Position numbers and translations under genes: made by a program. DNA of 64,000 nucleotides from Kaistia adipata DSM 17808 (GTDB lineage: Bacteria > Pseudomonadota > Alphaproteobacteria > Rhizobiales > Kaistiaceae): positions 1,529,318 to 1,593,317 of the forward strand of contig NZ_KE383991.1 in the NCBI RefSeq assembly GCF_000423225.1. Direction: 5' to 3'. This document shows positions 1-9,010 of this stretch, one piece after another. The notes beneath the pieces are model-generated. The model saw only the letters and a program-made list of their open reading frames with translations. It was not told the DNA's origin and did not search any database. How positions within the stretch are numbered: the first letter of the stretch is position 1; the number at the start of each line of letters is the position of its first letter.

Positions 1-1
1 G

Positions 2-112
2 GCCGTCCCCAATCTCATCCTGACGCCGCGCATCGCCGATCTGACGCTGGAATCGCACCTGCGCTCCTCGGCCGCCATCGTCGCCAAGGTGCGCGGCGTG
101 CTCGATCCTTGA
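2..112 (+). CDS. C-terminal end of a D-2-hydroxyacid dehydrogenase-like protein (5' partial)
   Basis: An open frame runs in from the left edge and stops at TGA 110-112, giving the last 36 residues. The tail has the pattern PNLILTPRIADLTLES followed by a helix ending VRGVLDP. This matches the C-terminal end of NAD-dependent D-2-hydroxyacid dehydrogenases, where the catalytic His usually sits in LTPHIAG. Here that position reads LTPRIAD, so if the alignment is right the His is replaced by Arg. That would be odd for an active enzyme. The assignment rests on a short fragment only. The dpp operon starts 142 bases downstream, and this gene may be separately transcribed. Confidence 0.45.
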   Translation, partial: AVPNLILTPRIADLTLESHLRSSAAIVAKVRGVLDP

Positions 113-254
113 TCAACTGGAAAAATCCCTCTTGCATTCGGACCGCGCCTCGGTTGGATTGAGGCTTTCCCGCCTGCGAGAGGCTCCAGCAAAGGAACCC
201 CAGCTGCCAGGCGGATTTAAAGCGCTTTGAAGCGCGAGTTCAGGGGAGTCCAGC

Positions 255-1844
255 ATGAAAACCTTTGCCCGCCTGCTGACGGCGACGATGCTCGTGGCAG
301 GCCTCGCATCGGCCGCGGAAGCCAAGACCCTCGTCTATTGCGCCGAGGGCAGTCCCGAGAATTTCAACCCGCAGATCAACACCACCGGCACGTCGCTCGA
401 CGCGGCCCGGCCGGCCTATAACCAGCTGGTGCAGTTCGAGCCGGGCACGACCAACGTCATCCCGGCGCTGGCCGAGAAGTGGGACATCTCGGAAGACGGC
501 AAGGAAATCACCTTCCACCTGCGCAAGGGCGTCAAGTTCCATTCGACCAAGAATTTCACCCCGACGCGCGACTTCAACGCCGACGACGTGATCTTCTCGT
601 TCGAGCGCCAGTGGAAGGCGGACAACCCGTTCCACAAGGTTTCGGGCGGCGCCTATGACTATTTCAACGACATGGGCATGCCGGACCTGCTGAAGTCGAT
701 CGACAAGGTCGACGACTACACGGTCAAGTTCACGCTGTCCCGCCCCGAGGCGCCGTTCCTGGCCAATCTCGCCATGGACTTCGCCACCATCATGTCGAAG
801 GAATTCGCCGACGCCATGCTGGCGGCGGGCACGCCGGAGCAGGTCGACCAGGTGCCGGTCGGCACCGGCCCATTCTCCTTCGTCGCCTACCAGAAGGACT
901 CGGTGATCCGCTACAAGCCCTTCCCGGACTACTGGGGCGGCAAGCCGAAGATCGACGGCCTCGTCTTCGCGATCACCAAGGATCCGACGGCGCGCTGGTC
1001 GAAGCTGCAGAAGGGCGAATGCCACATCATGCCCTTCCCGAACCCGGCTGACCTGGATGCCATCGGCAAGGACCCGAACATCAACCTGCTGCAGCAGCCC
1101 GGCCTGAACATCGGCTACCTCGCCTTCAACGTCGAGAAGAAGCCGTTCGACGACAAGCGCGTCCGCCTGGCGATGGCCCACGCCATCGACAAGAACGCGA
1201 TCATCAAGGACGTCTATCTCGGCGCCGGCCAGCCGGCCAAGAACCTGATCCCGCCGACGATCTGGGGCTACAACGACGCCGTGGTCGACTATGGCTACGA
1301 TCCGGAGAAGGCGAAGGCCCTGCTCAAGGAAGCGGGTCTCGAGGGCGGCTTCGAGACCGACCTCTGGTGGATGCCGGTGCAGCGTCCGTACAACCCGAAC
1401 GCCAAGCGCATCGCCGAGATGATCCAGGCCGATCTGGCCAAGCTCAACATCAAGGCCAATCTCGTGTCCTACGAGTGGGGCGAGTACCGCAAGCGCATGC
1501 AGGCGGGCGAGCACCAGATGGGCCAGCTCGGCTGGACCGGCGACAACGGCGATCCCGACAACTTCTTCTTCCTGCTCTCCTGCGAGGCGGCCCGCCCCGG
1601 CGGCCAGAACCTCTCCAAGTGGTGCAACAAGGAGTTCGACGATCGCCTGAACAAGGCCAAGTCCCTGTTCGACAAGGCCGAGCGCACTAAGCTCTACGAA
1701 GAGATGCAGGTCATCCAGCACGATGACTATCCGATGATGCCGATCGCCCACTCGGTCGTGTTCGAGCCGGTGCGCAAGGAAGTCAGCGGCTACAAGGTAA
1801 GCCCGCTCGGCCGGCATGAGTTCACGGATGTCGAGCTGAAGTAA
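255..1844 (+). CDS. dppA: Dipeptide ABC transporter periplasmic substrate-binding protein
   Basis: 529 residues, usual length for family 5 solute-binding proteins. Residues 1-23 are a Sec signal peptide ending SAAEA. The mature start KTLVYCAEGSPENFNPQ and the segment LAEKWDISEDGKEITFHLR are characteristic of DppA-type binding proteins. The start is supported by an AGGGGAG Shine-Dalgarno just upstream. It is the first gene of a complete five-gene import operon and would deliver di- or oligopeptides, or possibly haem or aminolevulinate, as known for some DppA proteins, to the DppBC channel in the periplasm. The substrate cannot be read from sequence. Confidence 0.93.
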   Translation: MKTFARLLTATMLVAGLASAAEAKTLVYCAEGSPENFNPQINTTGTSLDAARPAYNQLVQFEPGTTNVIPALAEKWDISEDGKEITFHLRKGVKFHSTKNFTPTRDFNADDVIFSFERQWKADNPFHKVSGGAYDYFNDMGMPDLLKSIDKVDDYTVKFTLSRPEAPFLANLAMDFATIMSKEFADAMLAAGTPEQVDQVPVGTGPFSFVAYQKDSVIRYKPFPDYWGGKPKIDGLVFAITKDPTARWSKLQKGECHIMPFPNPADLDAIGKDPNINLLQQPGLNIGYLAFNVEKKPFDDKRVRLAMAHAIDKNAIIKDVYLGAGQPAKNLIPPTIWGYNDAVVDYGYDPEKAKALLKEAGLEGGFETDLWWMPVQRPYNPNAKRIAEMIQADLAKLNIKANLVSYEWGEYRKRMQAGEHQMGQLGWTGDNGDPDNFFFLLSCEAARPGGQNLSKWCNKEFDDRLNKAKSLFDKAERTKLYEEMQVIQHDDYPMMPIAHSVVFEPVRKEVSGYKVSPLGRHEFTDVELK

Positions 1845-1953
1845 CGGCTCGGAAGCGAGATCGGGGCGGGCGGCGGCGACGCCGTCCGCTCCGGTCATCC
1901 AACTAGGACCAGGCGGCGCAGGCTCTGCGCGCGCCCATCACGGGTCCCCCAAA

Positions 1954-2964
1954 ATGCTCGGTTTCGTTGTCCGGCGAGTCCTGCTCGTCATCCCGACCTT
2001 CATCGCGATCGCCTTCCTGACCTTCATCGCCATCCGCCTCGTGCCCGGCGACCCGATCGAGGTGCGCACCGGCGAGCGCGGCATCTCGCCGGAACGGCTC
2101 GCCCAGTTCCGCCACGAGCTCGGCCTCGACCAGCCGGTCTGGAAGCAGTTCCTCGACTATCTCTGGCAGCTCGCGCACGGCAATTTCGGCACGTCGATCT
2201 CGACGCATGCGCCGGTGCTGACGGAGTTCCTGACGCTGTTCCCGGCGACGCTGGAGCTCGCCATCAGCGCCATGCTGTTCGCCACCATCCTCGGCATCCC
2301 GGCCGGCGTCATCGCCGCCACCCGGCGCGGCACCTTCATCGACTACACGCTGATGGGCGCGGCGCTGACGGGCTTCTCCATGCCGATCTTCTGGTGGGGC
2401 CTGCTGCTCGTCCTGTTCTTCTCGGTCAATCTCGGCTGGACCCCGGTCTCCGGCCGCATCGACCTGCTCTATTATTTCGAGCCCGTCACCGGCTTCATGC
2501 TGATCGACAGCTGGCTGTCCGGCGAGGAAGGCGCGTTCCGCTCGGCGGTGATGCACCTGATCCTGCCGGCGATCGTGCTCGGCACCATCCCGCTCGCCAC
2601 CATCGCCCGCATGACCCGCTCGGCCATGCTGGAGATCCTCGGCGAGGACTATGTCCGCACGGCCCGTGCGAAAGGCCTGTCGCCGTTCCGCGTCGTCGGC
2701 TTCCATGCGCTCCGCAACGCGCTGATCCCGGTGGTGACCGTGATCGGCCTGCAGGTCGGCGCGCTGATGGCCGGCGCGGTTCTGACCGAATACATCTTCT
2801 CCTGGCCTGGCATCGGCACCTGGCTGATCGAATCGATCAACCGTCGCGACTATCCGGTTCTGCAGGGCGGCATCCTGCTCGTCTCCGGCATCGTCATCCT
2901 GATCAACATCCTCGTGGACCTGCTCTACGGCGTGCTCAATCCGAGGATCCGCCATGCCCGCTGA
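1954..2964 (+). CDS. dppB: Dipeptide ABC transporter permease DppB
   Basis: 336-residue inner-membrane permease with six predicted membrane segments, the first at residues 8-28. The N-terminal motif FIAIRLVPGDPIEV is typical of the DppB/OppB type. The cytoplasmic EAA loop that docks on the ATPases is visible near residues 230-260 (EDYVRTARAKGLSPFRVVG). It follows dppA after 109 bases and overlaps dppC by 11 bases, so translation is probably coupled. With DppC it forms the channel. Confidence 0.93.
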   Translation: MLGFVVRRVLLVIPTFIAIAFLTFIAIRLVPGDPIEVRTGERGISPERLAQFRHELGLDQPVWKQFLDYLWQLAHGNFGTSISTHAPVLTEFLTLFPATLELAISAMLFATILGIPAGVIAATRRGTFIDYTLMGAALTGFSMPIFWWGLLLVLFFSVNLGWTPVSGRIDLLYYFEPVTGFMLIDSWLSGEEGAFRSAVMHLILPAIVLGTIPLATIARMTRSAMLEILGEDYVRTARAKGLSPFRVVGFHALRNALIPVVTVIGLQVGALMAGAVLTEYIFSWPGIGTWLIESINRRDYPVLQGGILLVSGIVILINILVDLLYGVLNPRIRHAR

Positions 2965-3865
2965 CCGCACCGTGACCGCCGCCGCGCCGACGGTGAAGGC
3001 GCCGCCCGGCCCCTTCGTCGCCTTCTTCCGCGACTTCTCCGAGAACCGCGCGGCTCTGGTCGGCCTGATCATCCTGTCGCTGCTCGTCTTCGTCGCGATC
3101 TTCGCCAACTTCCTGGCGCCCTATTCGCCCTACGAGCAGTTCCGCGACTTCGTCCGCACCCCGCCGGCCTGGGCCGAGGGCGGCAACAGCGCCTTCCTGC
3201 TCGGAACCGACGAGATCGGCCGCGACATGCTCTCGCGCCTGATCTTCGGCGCCCGGCTGTCGCTGTTCATCGGCCTCTCGGTCGTCGTCGCCTCGATGGC
3301 GGTCGGCATCGTGCTCGGCCTCGTCGCCGCCTTCGCGCCGGGCTGGCCATCGATCGTCATCATGCGGGCGATGGACGTGATCCTGTCGGTGCCGAGCCTG
3401 CTGCTCGCCATCGTCATCGTCGCGATCATCGGCCCGAGCCTGACCAACACGATCATCGCCATCACGGTGGTCTACCTGCCCTATTACGTCCGCCTCGTGC
3501 GCGCCTCGGCGCTGCAGGAAAAGACGCGCGACTATGTGACGGCGGCGCGCGTCGGCGGCGCCGGCACGCTCCGCATCATGTTCAAGACGGTGCTGCCGAA
3601 CTGCATGGCGCCGATCATCGTGCAGGCGGCGCTGACCATCTCGAACGCCATCCTCGAGGCCGCGGCGCTCGGCTTCCTCGGCCTCGGCGCCCAGCCGCCC
3701 TCGCCCGAATGGGGCGCCATGCTCGCCTCGGCCCGCGAATTCCTGCAATCCGCGCCGTGGATCGTCACCGAGCCCGGCCTCGCCATCCTGATCACCGTGC
3801 TCTCGATCAACCTCGTCGGCGACGGGTTGCGCGACGCGCTCGATCCGAAGATGCGGAGGAGCTGA
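2954..3865 (+). CDS. dppC: Dipeptide ABC transporter permease DppC
   Basis: 303 residues. It has an N-terminal OppC_N-type segment ([18 protein letters not shown]) and the DppC hallmark [24 protein letters not shown]_transp_1 core follows, with an EAA loop containing [17 protein letters not shown]. The ATG at 2954 lies within the end of dppB and is followed by the conserved DppC sequence. dppD starts 2 bases after its stop. It is the second half of the heterodimeric peptide channel in the inner membrane. Confidence 0.93.
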   Translation: MPADRTVTAAAPTVKAPPGPFVAFFRDFSENRAALVGLIILSLLVFVAIFANFLAPYSPYEQFRDFVRTPPAWAEGGNSAFLLGTDEIGRDMLSRLIFGARLSLFIGLSVVVASMAVGIVLGLVAAFAPGWPSIVIMRAMDVILSVPSLLLAIVIVAIIGPSLTNTIIAITVVYLPYYVRLVRASALQEKTRDYVTAARVGGAGTLRIMFKTVLPNCMAPIIVQAALTISNAILEAAALGFLGLGAQPPSPEWGAMLASAREFLQSAPWIVTEPGLAILITVLSINLVGDGLRDALDPKMRRS

Positions 3866-3867
3866 TC

Positions 3868-4875
3868 ATGCCGCTTCTCGAAATTGACGACCTGACGGTC
3901 GAGTTCAAGACGGCCTCCGGCCAGTTCCGCGCCGTCGACGGCGTCTCGCTGACCGTCGACCGCGGCGAGATCCTCGCCATCGTCGGCGAGAGCGGCTCCG
4001 GCAAGTCCGTGGCCATGCTCGCCGTGATGGGGCTCCTGCCCTGGACCGCCACCGTCTCGGCCAAGACGCTTGCCTTCGACGGCCGCGACCTGCTGACGCT
4101 TTCGCCGCGCGAGCGCCGCAAGGTGATCGGCAAGGACATGGCGATGATCTTCCAGGAGCCGATGTCGAGCCTCAACCCGTGCTTCACGGTCGGCTACCAG
4201 ATCGGCGAGAGCCTGAAGGTGCATCTCGGCCTGTCGAAGAGCGAGCGGCGCAAGCGCTCGATCGAGCTGCTCGAGGCGGTCGGCATTCCCGATCCGGAAC
4301 GCCGCCTCTCCGCCTTCCCGCACCAGCTTTCCGGCGGCATGAGCCAGCGCGTCATGATCGCCATCGCGCTCGCCTGCCGGCCGAAGCTGATCATCGCCGA
4401 CGAGCCGACGACGGCGCTCGACGTCACCATCCAGGCGCAGATCCTGGAGCTGCTGGTGTCGCTGCAGCGCGAGACCGATACCGGCCTGGTGCTGATCACG
4501 CACGACATGGGCGTCGTCGCCGAGACGGCCGAGCGCGTCTCGGTGCATTATGCGGGGCAGAAGATCGAGGAGCAGCCGGTCGGTCCGCTCTTCGCCGATC
4601 CGCACCATCCCTATACGGCGGCGCTGCTCGCGGCCCTGCCGGAGCGGGCGAAGGGCAAGCACCTGCCGTCGATCCCCGGCGTCGTGCCGGGCCAGTTCGA
4701 CCGGCCGCCGGCCTGCCTGTTCGAGCCGCGCTGCCGCTTCGCCACCGATCGTTGCCGCACCAAGGTGCCGCCGCGCCAGGGCGCCATCGCCGGCTTCGCG
4801 CTCTGCCACTATCCGCTGACGCATGGCCGCCCGATCGGTCATCCCAATCCCGAAGGCCGGGAGGTCGCAGCATGA
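3868..4875 (+). CDS. dppD: Dipeptide ABC transporter ATP-binding protein DppD
   Basis: 335-residue ABC ATPase. Walker A is GESGSGKS at residues 40-47, the signature LSGGMSQRV is near residue 153, and Walker B is [12 protein letters not shown] near 173-184. The C-terminal oligopeptide-transporter extension carries the usual Cys-rich patch ([14 protein letters not shown]). The frame is open much further upstream, but the ATG at 3868, 2 bases after dppC, gives the family start ([13 protein letters not shown]). Its stop overlaps the dppF start in an ATGA junction. It powers import together with DppF. Confidence 0.93.
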   Translation: MPLLEIDDLTVEFKTASGQFRAVDGVSLTVDRGEILAIVGESGSGKSVAMLAVMGLLPWTATVSAKTLAFDGRDLLTLSPRERRKVIGKDMAMIFQEPMSSLNPCFTVGYQIGESLKVHLGLSKSERRKRSIELLEAVGIPDPERRLSAFPHQLSGGMSQRVMIAIALACRPKLIIADEPTTALDVTIQAQILELLVSLQRETDTGLVLITHDMGVVAETAERVSVHYAGQKIEEQPVGPLFADPHHPYTAALLAALPERAKGKHLPSIPGVVPGQFDRPPACLFEPRCRFATDRCRTKVPPRQGAIAGFALCHYPLTHGRPIGHPNPEGREVAA

Positions 4876-5873
4876 ACGCGCCCGTCGTCCTCAACGCCTC
4901 CAAGCTGGCCCGCTTCTATGCCGTGCCGCGCGGCGCCTTCAAGGCGCCGGCCACGGTGAAGGCGCTCGCCGAGGCGAGCTTCACGCTGGAAGCCGGCAAG
5001 ACGCTCGCCGTGGTCGGCGAATCCGGCTGCGGCAAGTCCACCCTCGCCCGTCTCGTCACCATGATCGAGGAGCCGAGCGAAGGTCACCTGATGATCGGCG
5101 ACACCGACGTCGTCAACGCCGACCGCGAGGCGCTCCGGAAGCTGCGCTCGGAAGTCCAGATCGTCTTCCAGAACCCCTATGGCTCGCTCAATCCGCGCCA
5201 GAAGATCATCGACGCGCTGGCCGAGCCGCTGATCATCAACCGCAAGGAGATGAGCGCGGCCGATCGCAAGGCCGCCGTGCTCGACATGCTGAAGCGCGTC
5301 GGCCTCCGGCCGGAACACGCCAACCGCTATCCGCACATGTTCTCCGGCGGCCAGCGCCAGCGCATCGCGATCGCCCGCGCGCTGATGCTGAAACCGAAGA
5401 TCCTCGTCCTCGACGAGCCGGTCTCGGCGCTCGACGTTTCGGTGCAGGCGCAGGTGCTGAACCTGCTGGTCGAGCTGCAGGAAAGCCTCGGCCTCTCCTA
5501 CCTGTTCATCTCGCACGGCCTCTCGGTCGTCCGGCACATGGCCGACGAGATCCTCGTCATGTATCTCGGCCGCGTGGTGGAACGGGCACCGCGTGAAAAG
5601 CTGTTCGAGCAGCCGCTGCATCCCTACACGCAGGCGCTGCTCTCGGCGACGCCGATGGCCGATCCCGAGCGCCAGCGCGAACGCATCCGCCTGAAGGGCG
5701 AGCTGCCCTCGCCCTTCAATCCGCCGACCGGCTGCGCCTTCCATCCGCGCTGCCCGCGCGCCTTCGACAAGTGCAAGGTCGAGCGGCCGGAGCTTCGCTG
5801 GCACGGCGAGACGGAGGTCGCCTGCTGGGCGGTCGAGCGCGACGAGGCGCTCGTCGCCACCCAGGCCGGATGA
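4872..5873 (+). CDS. dppF: Dipeptide ABC transporter ATP-binding protein DppF
   Basis: 333 residues, second ABC ATPase of the importer. Walker A is GESGCGKST at residues 49-57, the signature is FSGGQRQRIAIARAL, and Walker B is ILVLDEPVSALDVS. The C-terminal Cys patch (CAFHPRCPRAFDKC) is typical of DppF/OppF. The ATG overlaps the dppD stop by four bases, so the two ATPases should be made in equal amounts. It is the last gene of the dpp operon. The next gene, cytochrome b561, converges on it and ends 21 bases away; no clear terminator was seen between them. Confidence 0.93.
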   Translation: MNAPVVLNASKLARFYAVPRGAFKAPATVKALAEASFTLEAGKTLAVVGESGCGKSTLARLVTMIEEPSEGHLMIGDTDVVNADREALRKLRSEVQIVFQNPYGSLNPRQKIIDALAEPLIINRKEMSAADRKAAVLDMLKRVGLRPEHANRYPHMFSGGQRQRIAIARALMLKPKILVLDEPVSALDVSVQAQVLNLLVELQESLGLSYLFISHGLSVVRHMADEILVMYLGRVVERAPREKLFEQPLHPYTQALLSATPMADPERQRERIRLKGELPSPFNPPTGCAFHPRCPRAFDKCKVERPELRWHGETEVACWAVERDEALVATQAG

Positions 5874-5894
5874 GAACCGCGAGCCCGAACGCCC

Positions 5895-6398
5895 TCAGGA
5901 TTCGCCGGGAACCAGCATCCGGCGCAGGGTTCCGTCGCGGAGCCAGAACTGATGGTAGAGTGCCGCGGCGGCGTGCAGCCCGATCAGGATGATGAACAGC
6001 GGCTTGCCGAGTTCGTGGATGCCTCCGAACGAAGGCGAGGCATAGACCGCCAGCAGTCCGGTCACGGGGACCGCCACCAGAAGAACATAGAAGGCGACAT
6101 GGGCGGCGCTCGCCAAGCGGGCGGCCCAGCGCCCGGCCGTTTCCAGCGGCGCGGGAACCTTGAGCGTCAGCCGCAGCACCAGGCGGAGCAGGACGAGCGC
6201 CAGAATCGCGATGCCGACCCAGTAATGCGCCGTCGCCAGTCCCGCCTCGGTTCCGCTCACCGCGATGCCGCGCGCGGTGGCGCGCTGGACTTCGCCCATG
6301 CTCTCGCCGAACAGCAGTTGGAACAGGACCAGGGCGGCGATCCCCCAGTGCAGGCCGACCTGCAGGGGCGAATAGCCGAGAACATGGGAACGGGTCAT
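5895..6398 (-). CDS. Cytochrome b561 family protein
   Basis: 167 residues with four membrane helices and the family's haem-ligand histidines: H in QVGLHWGIAAL, in ATAHYWVGIA and in the last helix GLHAAAALYHQF. The C-terminal WLRDGTLRRM after the last helix is also typical. It is a di-haem b-type membrane cytochrome expected to pass electrons between quinol or superoxide and a partner. The start is taken at 6398 because GGAGA lies 7 bases upstream on the minus strand. An in-frame ATG at 6416 is less likely. A TTGGAA-N3-TTCCAA palindrome lies 58-73 bases upstream in the divergent region shared with the CobW gene. Confidence 0.86.
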   Translation of the reverse strand: MTRSHVLGYSPLQVGLHWGIAALVLFQLLFGESMGEVQRATARGIAVSGTEAGLATAHYWVGIAILALVLLRLVLRLTLKVPAPLETAGRWAARLASAAHVAFYVLLVAVPVTGLLAVYASPSFGGIHELGKPLFIILIGLHAAAALYHQFWLRDGTLRRMLVPGES

Positions 6399-6456
6399 GC
6401 TGAGTTCTCCAGGCATGCCGGCCGGCAGGCGGCCGACCGCGATATCCAGAACAGGC

Positions 6457-6471
6457 TTGGAATTGTTCCAA
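6457..6471. promoter_or_regulatory. Perfect palindrome resembling an Irr (iron control element) site
   Basis: TTGGAATTGTTCCAA is a perfect inverted repeat with a 3-base centre. It lies in the 203-base region between the divergent cytochrome b561 gene (start 6398) and CobW gene (start 6602). Its frame TTxGAA-N3-TTCxAA matches the alphaproteobacterial iron control element bound by Irr (TTTAGAA-N3-TTCTAAA), with A to G and T to C at one symmetric position. Control of a haem protein by Irr would make sense. Binding is inference. Confidence 0.45.
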
Positions 6472-6601
6472 ATTATGGCGGGCGGTCAAGTCCGCGCCCC
6501 ATCGGAAGCCACCCATCGCAATCGGCGCCGACATCCCTTATATCAGGCGGCAACCCATTCCCCCTTTTGCGCGGGCTGACGTTCCGCGCCGGAGATCTCT
6601 C

Positions 6602-7687
6602 ATGACGGAAACCCAGATCCCGGTCACCGTGCTCACCGGCTATCTCGGCGCCGGCAAGACGACGCTTTTGAACCGCATCCTGTCGGAGAACCACGGCAAG
6701 AAATACGCCGTGGTCGTCAACGAGTTCGGCGAGATCGGCATCGACAACGACCTCATCGTCGAGAGCGACGAAGAGATCTACGAGATGAACAATGGCTGCG
6801 TCTGCTGCACGGTGCGCGGCGACCTGATCCGCGTCGTCGAGGGCCTGATGAAGCGCCCTGGCGGCTTCGACGGCATCCTGGTCGAGACCACCGGCCTCGC
6901 CAACCCGGCCCCCGTCGCGCAGACCTTCTTCATGGATGACGACGTGCGCGCCAAGTCGCGCCTCGACGCCGTCGTCACCGTCGCCGACGCGATGAACCTC
7001 CTGACCCGGCTCGACGACGCGCCGGAAGCCGAGGAACAGATCGCCTTCGCCGACGTCATCCTGCTGAACAAGACCGACCTCGTCGAGCCGGCGCATCTCG
7101 CGGCCGTCGAGCGCCGCATCCGCGACATCAATCCGCACGCCACGATCCACCGGACCGAGCGCTGCGCCATCGACCTCGACAAGGTGCTCGATCGCGGCGC
7201 CTTCGATCTCGAGCGCATCCTGTCGCTCGATCCGGAATTCCTCGAGGGCGAGGATCATGACCATGATCACGTCCATGACGAGAATTGCGGCTGCGGTCAC
7301 GACCACCACCATGATCACGATCATGACCACCACCATCATGACCATGATCACCACGACCATCACCACCACCATCCGCGCCACGACGACTCGGTCTTCTCGG
7401 TCTCGCTGCGCGGCGGCTCGCTCGATCCGAACAAGTTCTTTCCCTGGATTCAGGAAGTCACCCAGGTCGAGGGTCCGAACATCCTGCGCCTGAAGGGCAT
7501 CCTGTCGATGGACCGCGACCCCGACCGCTACGTGCTGCAGGGCGTTCACATGATCATCGAGGGCACGCATCAGCGCCCCTGGGCCGAGGACGAGACGCGC
7601 GAGAGCCGCCTCGTCTTCATCGGCCGCAAGCTGAACGAGGACGCGCTGCGCAAGAGCTTCGAAGCCTGCCTGATGCCAGCGGCCTGA
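6602..7687 (+). CDS. CobW/COG0523 family metal-handling GTPase with His-rich loop
   Basis: 361 residues. The P-loop GYLGAGKT is at 13-20. The metal-binding CXCC motif is C66-V-C68-C69 in NNGCVCCTVRGD. The guanine-specificity motif NKTD is near residue 158. A very His/Asp-rich stretch at about 218-261 lies between the GTPase and the CobW C-terminal domain. COG0523 GTPases act as metallochaperones, mostly for zinc, cobalt or nitrile hydratase iron. The long His tract suggests zinc or nickel/cobalt binding, but the client is not shown. No Zur-type site was recognised upstream; an Irr-like palindrome lies at 6457-6471. A WD40 protein follows after 83 bases on the same strand. Confidence 0.9.
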   Translation: MTETQIPVTVLTGYLGAGKTTLLNRILSENHGKKYAVVVNEFGEIGIDNDLIVESDEEIYEMNNGCVCCTVRGDLIRVVEGLMKRPGGFDGILVETTGLANPAPVAQTFFMDDDVRAKSRLDAVVTVADAMNLLTRLDDAPEAEEQIAFADVILLNKTDLVEPAHLAAVERRIRDINPHATIHRTERCAIDLDKVLDRGAFDLERILSLDPEFLEGEDHDHDHVHDENCGCGHDHHHDHDHDHHHHDHDHHDHHHHHPRHDDSVFSVSLRGGSLDPNKFFPWIQEVTQVEGPNILRLKGILSMDRDPDRYVLQGVHMIIEGTHQRPWAEDETRESRLVFIGRKLNEDALRKSFEACLMPAA

Positions 7688-7770
7688 CGGCCGCCTTCCT
7701 TTCGAACGCGTCGCTCCGGCTCAGGCCGGAGCGATCGACGCCCCTGCACGTCACCGACCGGAACCGTCTC

Positions 7771-8754
7771 TTGCCCACGATCCAGACCTTTCCCCTCGAC
7801 GCCTTCGTCGTGGCGGCGCAGTTCATCGACGACACGCCGGCCTTCGCGCTCGGCGACGGCACCGTTGCCGTCACCGACGGGCCGACGGCCGAGAAGCTCG
7901 GCGTGCATACCGGCGGCCTGCTCGCCGCCGCCCGCTCGCAGGACGGCAGCCTCCTGGTCACGACGGGCGATGACGGCCGCGTCTGCGCCATCGACGCCGA
8001 GGGCCGGGTCGGCGAGCTCGCCAGCCAGCCGAAGAAGTGGATCGACCAGGTTGCCTGCGGCCCGGACGGCATCATCGCCTATGCCAGCGGCAAGCAGGTG
8101 TTCGTGCGTTTCGCCGATGGGCGCGAGCGCGTGCTGCAGCACGAGCGCACCGCCGCCGGCCTCGCCTTCGCGCCGAAGGGGCTGCGCCTCGCCGTCGCGC
8201 GCTACAACGGCGTCTCGCTCTGGTGGGTCGGCACCGACGCCAAGCCGACCGAGTTTGAATGGAAGGGCTCGCATCTCGGCGTTACCTTCTCGCCGGACGG
8301 CAAGAACGTCATCACCACCATGCAGGAGAACTCGCTGCATGGCTGGCGCGTCGCCGACGGCGGCGGCCATATGCGGATGTCGGGCTATCCCGGCAAGGTG
8401 AAGTCGATGTCGTGGTCGGCCAAGGGCCGCTTCCTGGCGACGTCCGGCGCCGAGATGGCCGTGCTCTGGCCGTTCCACTTCAAGGACGGCCCGATGGGCA
8501 AGCAGCCGCTGCAGCTCGGCACGCGCGACCAGATCGTGACCTTCGTCGCCTGCCACCCGACCGAGGAGGTCGTGGCGATCGGCTACAAGGACGGCATGGT
8601 GGTGGCGGTGCGCTTCGCCGACGGCGACCAGGCGATCCTGCGCAAGCCCGACGAAGGCGGCGCGATCAGCGCGCTCGGCTGGGACAAGAAGGGCGTCCGC
8701 CTCGCCTTCGGCACCGAGGGCGGCATGGCCGGCGTGGTCGACCTCGCCGGCTGA
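7771..8754 (+). CDS. WD40 repeat protein paired with the CobW GTPase
   Basis: 327 residues forming degenerate WD40-type beta-propeller repeats, with recurring patterns such as SQDGSLLVTTGDDGRVCAID, GLAFAPKGLRLAVARYNGVS and VKSMSWSAKGRFLATSG. There is no signal peptide, so it is probably cytoplasmic. The only credible start is TTG at 7771 (MPTIQTFPLDAF). It directly follows the CobW gene, an association I recall from other Hyphomicrobiales, which suggests the propeller is a scaffold or client-recognition partner of the GTPase. That role is inference. No catalytic motif was seen. Confidence 0.78.
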   Translation: MPTIQTFPLDAFVVAAQFIDDTPAFALGDGTVAVTDGPTAEKLGVHTGGLLAAARSQDGSLLVTTGDDGRVCAIDAEGRVGELASQPKKWIDQVACGPDGIIAYASGKQVFVRFADGRERVLQHERTAAGLAFAPKGLRLAVARYNGVSLWWVGTDAKPTEFEWKGSHLGVTFSPDGKNVITTMQENSLHGWRVADGGGHMRMSGYPGKVKSMSWSAKGRFLATSGAEMAVLWPFHFKDGPMGKQPLQLGTRDQIVTFVACHPTEEVVAIGYKDGMVVAVRFADGDQAILRKPDEGGAISALGWDKKGVRLAFGTEGGMAGVVDLAG

Positions 8755-8857
8755 GGGTTCGGCCCTGCGCCTCGCTTGGAGAAGCGGGACAGCGGCCGAA
8801 TGCTGGCGGGCGCAGGTCTTCAGCCTCGCCCCTACTGCCCCCCTCCACGGACTAGAG

Positions 8858-8988
8858 CATCATCCTGAGGTGCCCGGCGCAGCCGGGCCTCGAAGGAGGG
8901 TCCGGGGAACACCTGAACCGATTTCAAGCCGGAAGCCCGCTGGATCCTCCTTCGAGGCTTCGCTCAAGCGAAGCACCTCAGGATGATG
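8858..8988. repeat. Pair of inverted intergenic palindromic repeats with exchangeable hairpin centres
   Basis: Two copies of a unit of about 46 bases face each other. Both outer arms read catcatcctgaggtgc and both inner arms read cctcgaaggagg. The centres differ: ccggcgcagccggg on the left (8873-8888) and a TTCGCTTGAGCGAA hairpin on the right, read on the minus strand. Each unit can fold alone and the two can pair with each other. Units with these arms are, as I recall, frequent between genes of Bradyrhizobium and relatives. It fills most of the gap between the WD40 gene and the next minus-strand gene. Confidence 0.7.
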
Positions 8989-9010
8989 GCGGAGCCTGTC
9001 GACCGGCCGC

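Noticed and set aside
240..1898. Long open frame on the minus strand opposite dppA, and many others like it (for example 10288-12498 plus, 52549-53841 minus beyond purE, 58681-61068 plus)
   Set aside because: High GC leaves antisense frames open. The translations are Arg/Ala/Val-rich with no family match and lie fully over well-recognised genes.
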